From the NCBI RefSeq assembly GCF_000482465.1, contig NZ_AXVJ01000056.1, positions 25,126 through 89,125 of the forward strand: a DNA stretch of 64,000 nucleotides, given 5' to 3'. The notes below the pieces were generated by a model. It was not told where the DNA came from. It was given only the letters and a program-made list of their open reading frames with translations, and made no database searches. This stretch comes from Runella limosa DSM 17973. Its GTDB lineage: Bacteria; Bacteroidota; Bacteroidia; Cytophagales; Spirosomataceae. Positions 48,056-56,806 of this stretch are shown in pieces (position 1 is the stretch's first letter; each line of letters opens with the position of its first letter). The translations under genes were made by a program, and so were the position numbers.

Positions 48056-48104
48056 TGGAACTTCATTTGTTAACAGACATTAACCAAACATTTGCCTTAC
48101 AAAC

Positions 48105-48137
48105 TTGACAAATACTGCCTATTCTGTACTATATTTG
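48105..48137 (+). promoter_or_regulatory. Repressor promoter
   Basis: TTG (48105-48107), 22 nt spacer, TATATTTG (48130-48137), a perfect Bacteroidota -7 box. The transcript would start near 48145, about 85 nt before the repressor ATG. Confidence 0.65.
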
Positions 48138-48176
48138 TCAGGATTTGGCGCGGCTTTCTGCGTTTGTCTGTACAAA

Positions 48177-48197
48177 TGTAAGTTTTAAAAACTTACA
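48177..48197. promoter_or_regulatory. Perfect 21-bp palindrome, probable repressor operator
   Basis: TGTAAGTTTT, a central A, and its exact reverse complement, lying between the predicted transcript start and the XRE gene. The upstream ACTTGACA and downstream TGTCAAGT form a further inverted pair around the same region. Its position after the start site suggests autorepression. Confidence 0.65.
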
Positions 48198-48228
48198 ATG
48201 TCAAGTATTAACACTTATTTATTTTAAC

Positions 48229-48681
48229 ATGACTACAACAAATTTTCACATTGGATTGGCAATCAAGCTGTTAGCCGAAAAGAAAAAATGTAGTGCAGAA
48301 ACACTTGCACAAAGAATTGGTATTGTAAGGCAGTCAGTATATGACACTTACGAACGTGAAACTGTAAGAAAGAGTACAGTTAGAAAATATGCTGATGCTT
48401 TAGGAGTCAGCGAAGACGAAATTTACAAGTTAGCAGGTTTTAAGGCTGACAATGTAAGCCATCAAGGCTTTACAGAGGATGTTAATTATTTACAAAGAAG
48501 GCTTTCTGACTTAGAAGAATTAGTGAATTTCTTAAAGAGCCAAGTTGTTGAAAAGGATAAACAAATCAATGTGCTATTGGGAAAGTCGGATAGTGTATTC
48601 TTAGCCAGATTTGTGATTAGCCCTCTTTTTTTTGGGGTTTTGGTCACAAGTTTGGATACACTACATTCAGCTACTTGCTGA
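48229..48681 (+). CDS. XRE-family repressor with coiled coil
   Basis: 150 residues from ATG 48229 (MTTTNFHIGLAIKLLAEKK). HTH_XRE domain at about 8-65: CSAETLAQRIGIVRQSVYDT, then RKYADALGVSEDEIYKL. A coiled coil follows (about 85-115, QRRLSDLEELVNFLKSQV), and then a hydrophobic tail without LexA/CI peptidase motifs. Probably the lysogeny regulator, with induction not by RecA self-cleavage. It sits at the end of the element next to attR and has its own promoter and operator. Confidence 0.85.
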   Translation: MTTTNFHIGLAIKLLAEKKKCSAETLAQRIGIVRQSVYDTYERETVRKSTVRKYADALGVSEDEIYKLAGFKADNVSHQGFTEDVNYLQRRLSDLEELVNFLKSQVVEKDKQINVLLGKSDSVFLARFVISPLFFGVLVTSLDTLHSATC

Positions 48682-48714
48682 AAATGGCTAATAATCAGTA
48701 TCTTGAACAATAGC

Positions 48715-48737
48715 AGCGTTTGATTGTTGTCAGTTAA
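48715..48737. other. Putative right attachment site (attR)
   Basis: AGCGTTTG-A-TTGTTGTCA followed by GTTAA, 20/23 identical to 1723-1745. It lies between the repressor gene and the host SprT-like gene. Confidence 0.6.
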
Positions 48738-48770
48738 ACCAACAATTTATCGGTGGAAGCGAGATTAGCG

Positions 48771-49364
48771 ATGTGGAACATCCTGGAACGCCACGTTCCA
48801 ACCCCTTCAGTAGCCTATTGTTACGACCTATGGGAACGGTATCAGTTTGATTTTGTGGTAACTCGCCCTCGACATACGCGTTTGGGTGATTTTACGGCAA
48901 AACCCAACCAACGTGAGCGAATTACAGTCAATAATAACCTCAATCCTTACAATTTCCTCATCACTTACCTTCACGAAATCGCCCACCTTGAAGTGTATCG
49001 TTCGTACAAACGCCGCCAACCTCCGCACGGAAAAGCATGGAAAACGCATTTTCGCGCTTTATTGCTGCCTACCCTGAACGAACAAACGTTTCCCGCGTCG
49101 ATTTTGTCCCCGCTTACGCTATATTCCCATAATCCAACCGCATCTACGGGGACATTCTTACCACTCATGCAAGCCATCAAAAACGTGGATGCGCCGCATT
49201 CAGATTTGGTTATGGTAAGTGAGTTGTCGGAAGGGCAAGCGTTTCGATTACAGCAAAAAGTCTTTATCCGAGGCACGCAGCGCCGCACTCGCATCGTTTG
49301 TATAGAGAAAACCTCGCAAAAAAAATACTTGGTCGCAGCCCACGCTTGGGTAGAACGACTGTAG
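48771..49364 (+). CDS. SprT-like zinc metallopeptidase-fold protein
   Basis: 197 residues from ATG 48771 (MWNILERHVPTPSVAYCYD). SprT-like features: FLITYLHEIAHLEVY with the zinc-binding HExxH (about 70), preceded by RERITVNNNLNPY and followed by PHGKAWKTHFRALL. The C-terminal half is a beta region ending YLVAAHAWVERL. SprT/Spartan relatives process DNA-protein crosslinks in eukaryotes; the bacterial role is unclear. It lies just outside the element, 34 bp after attR, so its original promoter may have been displaced by integration. Confidence 0.82.
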   Translation: MWNILERHVPTPSVAYCYDLWERYQFDFVVTRPRHTRLGDFTAKPNQRERITVNNNLNPYNFLITYLHEIAHLEVYRSYKRRQPPHGKAWKTHFRALLLPTLNEQTFPASILSPLTLYSHNPTASTGTFLPLMQAIKNVDAPHSDLVMVSELSEGQAFRLQQKVFIRGTQRRTRIVCIEKTSQKKYLVAAHAWVERL

Positions 49365-49404
49365 TTATCTTTGAGAAAGGATATACAAAAGCAGCATCTT
49401 ATTC

Positions 49405-52400
49405 GTGAAACTTTTACGCACATATCGCTTTATTGGAAAGGTGCTAGGCTCCTCCTGTCGTCGGAGTGACAAGGGGAAAATTTGGAATAATAGCACTCGA
49501 AACTCCAAACCCAAAACTCCAAACTTCAAACCCCAAACCCTAAACCACCTCCTATTTTTACTTTTACTAGCTACTACCAGTTGGGGGCAAAATCAGAATT
49601 CGGTTCTTGCCACTGGAAAGTGGTTTAAAATTGGGGTGACACAAACAGGCGTGTATCGAATTGATGCACCGTTTCTCACAAAACTGGGGATTGCCACTAG
49701 CGATATTAACCCAAAAAATCTTCGCCTATTTGGAAATGGTGGCTATATGCTTCCACAATCAAATGCCCAAAATAGGGCCAATGATTTAACTGAAAATGCG
49801 GTTTATGTCAAAGGGGAAAACGATGGCAAATTTGACGAAGGTGATGCCCTTTGGTTTTGGGGGCAAAGCCCTCACGGAATTCGCTACAACACAGCCGAAA
49901 AACGCCTTGAACACCAACTCAATCTGTATAGCGACACTACCTTTTACTTTTTACAAATAGACGCTACCCAAGCAGGGCTTCGCCTTCCAACTTACCCTTC
50001 TGGAAATTCGGGAACAATACAAACAGCTTTTGACGATTATATTTTCCGAGAAAGTGAAATATACAACCGTGTACAGTCAGGGCGCGAATGGTGGGGCGAA
50101 TACTTTGGCAACCAAACACGCCAAGATTTTTCGGCCGATGTAGAAGGTTTACTTCCCAACAGCCCCGTTAAAGTGACGATCGCCAGCGTAGCCGCCGCGC
50201 AAGTCACTACCAAATTTTTGGTGGGGGTCAATGGGCAAACCTTAGGTGAACAAACCATGGGAACTGTGACAACTTACCGTTATGATTCTAAAGGTTTGCG
50301 AACCCAAAAAACCTACGACGGCCAACTTTCCAACGCAACCACGCGAGTAACTACCTCCCTGACCTTCGACAAAGCAGGACAAGCCAATGCCGAAGGGTAT
50401 TTAGATTTTTTTGGATTGCAAATTCAGCGTAGCCTTCGTTTATACACCCAACCCACTATTTTTCAAAACCTTACATCACTTACCCAAGATTCGGTTCGCT
50501 ACCAAATCGGACAAGCCGCTGCCCAAATGCAACTTTGGGATGTTACCAACCCACAACGACCTGCGAATCAATCATTTCGCTTATCGGGGACAGAGGCATT
50601 GTTTGGGACTTCGGGGAGAGTACTTCGTCGGTTCGTGGCTTTTTCCGAAACTCAGTTATTGACACCCATTTCGAGTCAACCCATTCCAAATCAAAATCTT
50701 CATGCCGTCACTACCCCTAATTTGCTGATTATCACGTCGCCAATTTGGGTTAAACAGGCACAACGGCTTGCTACTTTTCGCCGCCAAAACGATGGTTTGG
50801 ACGTCATCGTCGTCACCACAAATCAAGTCTATAACGAGTTTGCGTCAGGACAAGCTGACCCAACGGCCATTCGTGATTATACCAAATTTTTGAATAACCG
50901 CCAACCCAATACCCTCAAGTATTTGTTGCTTTTTGGCGATGCAACTTATGATTATAAAAACAACCTCAAGGCATTTTCTCCGCTTGAGATGACCTATTTT
51001 GTACCATCCTACGAAAGCCGAGAGTCGGGGCATCCTGTGCTAAGTTTTACGTCTGACGACTATTTTGGCTTTCTTAAACCTACTGATGGAGAATGGATTG
51101 AGGATTTTAGTGGAAATCATTTACTCGACATTGGCGTGGGTCGGTTGCCCGTCAAAACTACTGCCGAAGCCGAAACTGTGGTGAATAAATTGATCCGTTA
51201 TGTAGCCAAACGCGGGCGTGGAAAGTGGCGGCAAAAAATTGCTTTTGTGGCCGACGACGGCGATGCCAATTTGCACCAACAAGACGCCGAAAACTTATCG
51301 ACGCAAATTGCCTCGACGACGGCCTCTTACGAACTTCAAAAGGTCTATGTCGATGCTTTTCCCCAAATTGGCACGCCCATTCACGCCCCAGAAGCAAGCA
51401 AAACCATTGACCGATTGGTTGACGAAGGCGTTTTGATTATGAATTACACGGGTCACGGCGGCATTTCCATTTGGGCTGATGAACAGATAGTTACGCTTCA
51501 AAATATTCTAAACTGGCGAAATCTTGATAATTTACCGTTGATGATTACTGCCACTTGTGAATTTGGGCGGTATGATAACCCAGGAGAAGTTTCGGGAGCC
51601 GAATTGGCCGTTTTGAGTCCAAGAGGCGGCGCTATTGCCATGCTGACCACCGCACGACCAGTGTATGCCAGTACCAATTTTTTACTCAATGAAGCTTTTT
51701 ACGAAAGTGCGCTCGAACGTACCAGCGGGGACGTGCCGCGCTTAGGTGATTTGATGCGAATGACCAAAAACAAAAGCTTTAGCGGGATTTTTAACCGAAA
51801 TTTCACGCTTCTCGGCGACCCTTCTTTACGCCTCAATTACCCCGATTTTAACGTAGAAATTGCCACACAAGACACCTTAAAAGCAGGTGGAAAGGCGCGC
51901 ATTAGCGGTCAGATTAAACTTGGGAATCTCCTCGTGAACGATTTCAATGGAATTGCAAGCATCAGTGTTTATGACAAAGAAAATCAACTCATGACACTCG
52001 GCAACGAAGACCCAAAAATGCCTTATAAGCAGTTTAAAAGTAAGATTTTTGAAGGAAAAGTAAGCGTTAAAAATGGCTTGTTTGTCGTCGATTTTATTGT
52101 TCCCAAAAACATTGATACCAAACTTGGGAATGGACTAATACAAGTATATGCCATCAAAGCCGACACTAGCGCTGATGCCTTGGGAGGTACCAACCAGGTG
52201 TGGGTTGGTGGCACTGCACTTTCTAACCCCGACACCAAGCCTCCCGTGGTTCAGCTTTACCTCAACGACCAAAATTTTGTGGAAGGCAGCCAAATAGATG
52301 ATAGTCCATTGGTCATTGCTCACCTGACGGACGACAGCGGCATTAATCTACTTCAACCCATTAGTTTAACCCTAAATGATACATTGACGCTGCTTGTAAA

Positions 52401-52872
52401 CGACTATTTCACGGCAAATCAAGACAGTTATCAAAGTGGCAGCATTAATTATTTACTCAAAAAACTCCCTGCGGGCGATTATGTACTTCGGCTAAAAGTT
52501 GCGGATATATATAATAATTGGAGTGAGGGTACGTTAAGTTTCAAGGTGGGCAAAGAATCGGCCATTGTGAAAAACGTCATTGCCTATCCTAATCCGTTTG
52601 TAGAACAAGCCACCCTACAAGTAGAGTTGGTCAATGAGGGAGAAGATGTCGAAGTAACAACAACAATTTTCGACATCAGTGGGAATTTGGTACGGAGCGA
52701 AACACAGACCATTTACAATTCGGACGCTATCCTAACCACCATGACTTGGAACGCCGCTACGCAACACCGCCAACCTGTACCCGCTGGCGTGTATGTGTAT
52801 CGAATTGTTGTGAAATCTCTTACTCGCCAACAGACTCAAACCGTGGGTGGTAAGTTAATAAAACCAAAATAG
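49405..52872 (+). CDS. porU: Type IX secretion system sortase PorU
   Basis: Up to 1155 residues from a GTG; true start uncertain. A signal peptide core (LLFLLLLATTSWGQ) begins only near residue 49, after a low-complexity stretch. PorU is the outer-membrane C25 (gingipain-type) transpeptidase that removes CTD signals and attaches A-LPS to T9SS cargo. Catalytic His about 684 in MNYTGHGGISIWADE and Cys about 718 in TATCEFGRYDNPG are intact. Ahead are the propeptide-like beta region and LLIITSPIWVKQAQRLATF. The C terminus is an FlgD-like/T9SS-type Ig domain (AYPNPFVEQATLQVE ... PAGVYVYRIVVK). porV follows. Confidence 0.9.
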   Translation: MKLLRTYRFIGKVLGSSCRRSDKGKIWNNSTRNSKPKTPNFKPQTLNHLLFLLLLATTSWGQNQNSVLATGKWFKIGVTQTGVYRIDAPFLTKLGIATSDINPKNLRLFGNGGYMLPQSNAQNRANDLTENAVYVKGENDGKFDEGDALWFWGQSPHGIRYNTAEKRLEHQLNLYSDTTFYFLQIDATQAGLRLPTYPSGNSGTIQTAFDDYIFRESEIYNRVQSGREWWGEYFGNQTRQDFSADVEGLLPNSPVKVTIASVAAAQVTTKFLVGVNGQTLGEQTMGTVTTYRYDSKGLRTQKTYDGQLSNATTRVTTSLTFDKAGQANAEGYLDFFGLQIQRSLRLYTQPTIFQNLTSLTQDSVRYQIGQAAAQMQLWDVTNPQRPANQSFRLSGTEALFGTSGRVLRRFVAFSETQLLTPISSQPIPNQNLHAVTTPNLLIITSPIWVKQAQRLATFRRQNDGLDVIVVTTNQVYNEFASGQADPTAIRDYTKFLNNRQPNTLKYLLLFGDATYDYKNNLKAFSPLEMTYFVPSYESRESGHPVLSFTSDDYFGFLKPTDGEWIEDFSGNHLLDIGVGRLPVKTTAEAETVVNKLIRYVAKRGRGKWRQKIAFVADDGDANLHQQDAENLSTQIASTTASYELQKVYVDAFPQIGTPIHAPEASKTIDRLVDEGVLIMNYTGHGGISIWADEQIVTLQNILNWRNLDNLPLMITATCEFGRYDNPGEVSGAELAVLSPRGGAIAMLTTARPVYASTNFLLNEAFYESALERTSGDVPRLGDLMRMTKNKSFSGIFNRNFTLLGDPSLRLNYPDFNVEIATQDTLKAGGKARISGQIKLGNLLVNDFNGIASISVYDKENQLMTLGNEDPKMPYKQFKSKIFEGKVSVKNGLFVVDFIVPKNIDTKLGNGLIQVYAIKADTSADALGGTNQVWVGGTALSNPDTKPPVVQLYLNDQNFVEGSQIDDSPLVIAHLTDDSGINLLQPISLTLNDTLTLLVNDYFTANQDSYQSGSINYLLKKLPAGDYVLRLKVADIYNNWSEGTLSFKVGKESAIVKNVIAYPNPFVEQATLQVELVNEGEDVEVTTTIFDISGNLVRSETQTIYNSDAILTTMTWNAATQHRQPVPAGVYVYRIVVKSLTRQQTQTVGGKLIKPK

Positions 52873-52956
52873 ATTTTGAAAATAGGAATTACTATCTTTG
52901 CGTGTTTTAAAATAAATGTACGTCTCTTGACACAGTCACATTTCTTCCATTTCCTT

Positions 52957-54168
52957 ATGCTAAGAAAAACCTCTCCCGTCGTCACTTTGGTGGGTCTCTG
53001 TATTTCTTTCATTTCATCAGCTCAAGGTACAACAACCGCAGGCCAAGACAGCTCTGGTATCAATCCAGTAATTTCGTCGGTTCCCTTCGCTGCTTTTACC
53101 CCTGATGCTCGTAGCGCCGCGTTGGGAGATGCAGGTGCGGCACTAAGTCCAGATGCAAATGCTATGTACTGGGGTGCAGCTAAATTGGCTCAAGCAACCA
53201 AAAACTACGGAGTCTCTTTTTCATATACACCATGGCTTCGCAACGTAACTGAAGATATGTACTTTGCGTATCTGTCTGGCTTCAAAAAAATTGGTAAAAA
53301 TCAAGCTGTAGGCGTTAGCCTTATGTATTTTGACCACGGCATGTTTCAAGCGCGTAACAGCTTTGGTACATTGCTTGGCAATTATTATTCCAACGAGTTT
53401 TTTGCTTCGGTAGCTTATTCACGCAAGCTTACTGATAAATTTTCGATGGGGTTGAACCTTAAATACATCAACTCGAACCTCGGAGGAGGTGTTCAGGTAA
53501 TGGGTAACTCAGCCCTCAAGCCTGGTACAACCGCTGCGGGTGACTTGAGTGCCTTTTACCAAACTGAAAATATCGACGAAGGTACTGGTGCAGGCTGGGG
53601 GTATTCGTTCGGCTTGATGCTTCAGAATATTGGGGGTAAAGTAAACTATGGCGGTACTGACAGTGGCTTTATTCCTACCACATTTAAGTTTGGGGGTGCG
53701 GCAACTCGCCACATCGACCCTTACAACAAGATTACGTTTACCATGGATTTGAACAAGTTGATGATTCCAACCCCTCCAATTCGTGATGCGTCGGGTAAAA
53801 TCACGGCTGGCAAAGACCCTAACCGTAGCAGTATTGCAGCCATGTTCAGTTCGTTTTCGGATGCCCCAGGTGGCGCAAGTGAAGAACTTCGTGAGTTCAT
53901 GATTTCGGCAGGGGCTGAGTATTGGTACAACGAAGTTTTTGCCGTACGGGCAGGTTATTTCAATGAAGCTAGAACCAAAGGGAATCGTAAGTACTTCACA
54001 GTAGGTTTTGGTGCTCGTATCCAACAGCGTTACGGTATCGACTTCGCCTATTTGATGCCACAAACGCAAGGTAGTCCATTGGCAAATACCTTCCGCGTAT
54101 CACTCATCGTAGATATGTTCAAAAAAGCCGCCGATATGGCGATTGATAACAACGAAAGCGAGAATTAA
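52957..54168 (+). CDS. porV: Type IX secretion system outer membrane protein PorV
   Basis: 403 residues from ATG 52957 (MLRKTSPVVTLVGLCISFI), signal peptide ending near SSAQG. It is a FadL-like 14-strand barrel that shuttles T9SS cargo from the translocon to PorU. Features: PFAAFTPDARSAALGDAGAA, the DANAMYWGAAKLA segment, MYFDHGMFQARNSFG and C-terminal RYGIDFAYLMP. Gene order porU-porV is conserved in Bacteroidota. A -7-like TATCTTTG at 52893-52900 suggests an extra promoter, and a terminator follows at 54186-54221. Confidence 0.95.
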   Translation: MLRKTSPVVTLVGLCISFISSAQGTTTAGQDSSGINPVISSVPFAAFTPDARSAALGDAGAALSPDANAMYWGAAKLAQATKNYGVSFSYTPWLRNVTEDMYFAYLSGFKKIGKNQAVGVSLMYFDHGMFQARNSFGTLLGNYYSNEFFASVAYSRKLTDKFSMGLNLKYINSNLGGGVQVMGNSALKPGTTAAGDLSAFYQTENIDEGTGAGWGYSFGLMLQNIGGKVNYGGTDSGFIPTTFKFGGAATRHIDPYNKITFTMDLNKLMIPTPPIRDASGKITAGKDPNRSSIAAMFSSFSDAPGGASEELREFMISAGAEYWYNEVFAVRAGYFNEARTKGNRKYFTVGFGARIQQRYGIDFAYLMPQTQGSPLANTFRVSLIVDMFKKAADMAIDNNESEN

Positions 54169-54185
54169 TTATCCTCGTTTTTCAT

Positions 54186-54221
54186 AAAAAAGCCGCTTGC
54201 GAAATCGTAAGCGGCTTTTTT
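54186..54221 (+). terminator. Terminator of porV
   Basis: 13-bp stem AAAAAAGCCGCTT (54186-54198) / AAGCGGCTTTTTT (54209-54221), T run on both strands; it may also serve the converging heparinase-like gene. Confidence 0.88.
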
Positions 54222-54225
54222 ATTT

Positions 54226-54305
54226 CGGGTTGTGAGCAACTTTCGGCGCAGAATTCGGGTTGTGAGCAACCCTCAACACGGATGGCACAGGTTGCTCACA
54301 ACCCG
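54226..54305. repeat. Cluster of three TGAG-loop mini-hairpins
   Basis: CGGGTTGTGAGCAAC at 54226-54240, GGGTTG-TGAG-CAACCC at 54257-54272, and an inverted copy at 54290-54305. The stem is 4-6 bp with a constant TGAG loop. The third copy supplies the last codons and stop of the heparinase-like gene. Related copies occur at 59970-59985 and 60392-60478. Confidence 0.7.
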
Positions 54306-56179
54306 CGCTCGGCGAGAATTTCTGTCTTGATGTAATGCTCCGAATGACTTATTACCCAACGTTTAGACGCTTCTTTCTTTCCGTAAAGACTAGAGTACCA
54401 TCCATCTTCCTGTAAAATGGTCAATGGATTTCCTTGTTTATCAAAAGCCCTCAACTCAACGCTATTTTCGGCTACCTCCGACGGATGCCAAATTTGATAC
54501 ATGGAGAGGTCAGCAGGTGCATTTTCTAGCCAGTCTTCGACTACCCAAACCAATTCACCTTGCTTTTTGCCCACTTTTCTACGGTGAATAATGCCTTTCC
54601 CAACCTGCGCAAAAGCTTCAATTTGCCCCTCAAAAACCCACTTTTTTTCTTCTTGTTTCCAAGAGGCCGTGGCTTCTTTCACCCAGTCATACCACACAAA
54701 GCGAGGTCCTTTTTGCATTTGGTCGTAGGTTCCGAGCATCACGGTATTGTGGGAAGCCGTTCCAGCAAAATAACGCGTCCATTTTTCATCGGTATTGTAC
54801 AAGTACGAGCCCGCATCGCGCAACAGGTTTTGACCGTTAACCCACACATCTAAGTGCAAGTTATCTGCTTGAAAAGGACGGTCTTTGTACGCTCCGCATC
54901 GAATAAACGTCACACTCTCATCCACATCGCGTATGACATAGTAGCCTCCTTTTTCAAATGAAAAAGTACCTGTAAATGTTTTTTGAGTGGGTTGAGAAAT
55001 TGTAGTTATTCCAAACCAAAAACAGTCTTCCGTCATTTGAGTTGGAATGCCCAATGCTGCCTCCAGCGCCGACAATTGCGGGCGGTAGTCGCGGTAGTGC
55101 GCCGAATTGAAAGGAAAAAACAACGCGCCATCGTTGTTGCCATAATTGGGCAACCAGCCCGTTTGGGCATCTTGGCACACTTGTAGAAACTGCAACGACG
55201 CTTTGGCACGGTGATATACCCGTTCCGAAAAAGATTCTCCATTAAGTTCACTCAAACGAACTGCCCACGTAAGCAACTGAATCACAACGCGATGGTAGTT
55301 CATCGAAAACTGTAGAAACGTACCATCTTCGTAGATTTGGTAAGTGATTTCTTCTTCAAACCATTTTTTTCCACGTTGTTTCCAGCGCGGAGCTTCGGGA
55401 AAAAACGGGTACAAAAGCCCCACAAGGTACAAAGTCAAGGTTTCGGTAATGGCGTGGTTATTACGTACAGCAATGCGCGAAAAATTGATATTTTCTTCTA
55501 CATGCCGCAGTTGCCAGTACAGCACGTGCATGAGTTTATCAAAACGAGCTTCCGTCAGTGCCGATGAATTTTTATAATAATGCAGCGCGAAAGTCCAGTT
55601 CAGAACCCGCAGCGAAATCTCTTGGCTGCAACGCCAATTGGGGCCACAGTTGATAGGATTTGCGTCTATCCAGCTTTCTATTTCTTGAAAAACCGTTTCG
55701 GCATTGTTTTCTCCCAAATAAAAATCGCCGCGAATCAACGGATACAAAAACGCGAATCGTGATTTTTCCCACACGTATTTAATGTCTCCCGCCACGGGCG
55801 ATAAATCAGGAATCTCTGTCCAGTGTTTAGTGGCGTCGTAGCGGTAGCCGTTAGAAGGGTTGGTGAGCCAATCGGTCACTTCGTAATACGTGGCGCTAAA
55901 CATCAAAAGGCGACCTTGTCGGTATTCGTTGAGTTGGTCAATCAATTTCTGTCGTTCTTCCTCCGAAAGCCTCATGCTCTCCGTTAAGCTTTCTTTCGCC
56001 TCAAAAAAGAACCGCACGTCCAATTTTTTCCAAGCAGCTAATGACGAGTGCGTTTTCGATGGGGGCTGCGTAGGGAAAGACGCTTTGAGTAGGCCCATTC
56101 GGCGGCGGGCTTCGTACCACAGACGAAAGGCCACGTATCGCGGCCCCATGTTGGTTAATATATTGAGTACTTTTTTCAT
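54296..56179 (-). CDS. Heparinase II/III-family polysaccharide lyase-like protein
   Basis: 627 residues: an N-terminal alpha/alpha-toroid (about 60-380; NCGPNWRCSQEISLRVLNW, AVRNNHAITETLTLYLVGL, FLQFSMNYHRVVIQLL), then a beta-sandwich (about 400-620; FQADNLHLDVWVNGQN, RDAGSYLYNTDEK, AGTASHNTVMLG). NNHAITE and the YH pair are the catalytic region of this family. There is no signal peptide, so it is likely cytoplasmic or linked to exopolysaccharide/LPS synthesis loci rather than secreted digestion. The last residues ERGL and stop come from the TGAG repeat. Confidence 0.88.
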   Translation of the reverse strand: MKKVLNILTNMGPRYVAFRLWYEARRRMGLLKASFPTQPPSKTHSSLAAWKKLDVRFFFEAKESLTESMRLSEEERQKLIDQLNEYRQGRLLMFSATYYEVTDWLTNPSNGYRYDATKHWTEIPDLSPVAGDIKYVWEKSRFAFLYPLIRGDFYLGENNAETVFQEIESWIDANPINCGPNWRCSQEISLRVLNWTFALHYYKNSSALTEARFDKLMHVLYWQLRHVEENINFSRIAVRNNHAITETLTLYLVGLLYPFFPEAPRWKQRGKKWFEEEITYQIYEDGTFLQFSMNYHRVVIQLLTWAVRLSELNGESFSERVYHRAKASLQFLQVCQDAQTGWLPNYGNNDGALFFPFNSAHYRDYRPQLSALEAALGIPTQMTEDCFWFGITTISQPTQKTFTGTFSFEKGGYYVIRDVDESVTFIRCGAYKDRPFQADNLHLDVWVNGQNLLRDAGSYLYNTDEKWTRYFAGTASHNTVMLGTYDQMQKGPRFVWYDWVKEATASWKQEEKKWVFEGQIEAFAQVGKGIIHRRKVGKKQGELVWVVEDWLENAPADLSMYQIWHPSEVAENSVELRAFDKQGNPLTILQEDGWYSSLYGKKEASKRWVISHSEHYIKTEILAERGL

Positions 56180-56198
56180 AAAAATTCCTCAAAAGAAA

Positions 56199-56222
56199 AA
56201 GCCGTGATGGATGTCACGGCTT
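56199..56222 (-). terminator. Terminator after the DUF5606 gene
   Basis: 9-bp stem AAGCCGTGA (56199-56207) / TCACGGCTT (56214-56222), loop of 6, followed on the minus strand by T-rich sequence (complement of AAAAGAAAA). It lies between the DUF5606 gene and the heparinase-like gene. Confidence 0.75.
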
Positions 56223-56243
56223 CTACGTTTTTTCTCAAGTCGC

Positions 56244-56693
56244 TTACTTAGCTTCTTCTTCGGCTGTTTCGACGGCTGGTTGTTCTTCGGCTGCTTGCTC
56301 AAACACTTGAGGTAATTGAACCAATAGAATGTTGTACCAAGAAATAATTTTACGAACATCCGACAAATACACACGCTCCGTGTCATACCCTGGCAATACC
56401 GACGTCATAAAGTCCACCAATTGGTAATCTGACATGGCTTTAGGGTCAAGACTTTCGCCTTGGTATTTGCTGTGAATATTTTCAAAAACAGTAGCAAGTG
56501 GCGTCGCTTGGTCTGTATCTGCCATAAAGATGGAAATATCTTTCAAAACAGAAACACGCGCTGAAGCACCAATCATTGATTTTTCACGCTTTGCGTCCAA
56601 ACTTTCTACGATTACCCCTCCGCGTCCTGGTTTAAGGATGCGATACAACCCTGACTTACCCGAGAAATTGGCAATCTCTTTCAACAATTCCAT
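56244..56693 (-). CDS. DUF5606 family protein
   Basis: 149 residues, conserved in Bacteroidota: MELLKEIANFSGKSGLYRIL, GGVIVESLDAKREKSMIGA, RVSVLKDISIFMADTDQA, SDVRKIISWYNILL. The acidic C-terminal tail (AEEQPAVETAEEEAK) looks disordered. Function unknown; the N-terminal barrel-like part may bind protein or RNA. It is monocistronic with its own promoter and terminator. Confidence 0.88.
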   Translation of the reverse strand: MELLKEIANFSGKSGLYRILKPGRGGVIVESLDAKREKSMIGASARVSVLKDISIFMADTDQATPLATVFENIHSKYQGESLDPKAMSDYQLVDFMTSVLPGYDTERVYLSDVRKIISWYNILLVQLPQVFEQAAEEQPAVETAEEEAK

Positions 56694-56738
56694 ATCTTAC
56701 AAATGATTTTTGCGTAGTTATTTTTCAGAATTAGGGCA

Positions 56739-56746
56739 CAAAAGTA
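56739..56746 (-). promoter_or_regulatory. -7 box of the DUF5606 gene
   Basis: TACTTTTG on the minus strand (TAnnTTTG), 46 nt upstream of the ATG at 56693; no convincing -33 box. Confidence 0.4.
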
Positions 56747-56806
56747 ATGCTTTTTCATGGAACTTTTGTTTGGGGGTTTAACATTTGTTACTATAATTCC
56801 ATCATT

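Larger units (their letters stand above)
1723..48737. mobile_element. 47-kb integrated element, probable tailless membrane-associated provirus
   Basis: Bounded by imperfect 23-bp direct repeats at 1723-1745 and 48715-48737. It has a tyrosine recombinase inside the left end and an XRE repressor inside the right end, with host genes clpP and sprT-like outside. Nearly all genes inside run leftward in three blocks: replication (47-34 kb), ATPase/helicase/methylase (33.6-22.6 kb) and late structural/lysis (22.4-3.9 kb). HUH Rep, sliding clamp, SSB, packaging-type ATPase, phage-fibre repeats and lysis enzymes show it is virus-like. No terminase, portal, HK97 capsid, tail or conjugation gene was recognised. 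It looks intact apart from one gene with an in-frame stop. The exact ends are inferred. Confidence 0.75.

Noticed and set aside
54226..54305. CRISPR-like repeats
   Set aside because: Copies are short, in both orientations and without regular spacers; they behave as dispersed hairpins, and no cas genes are near.
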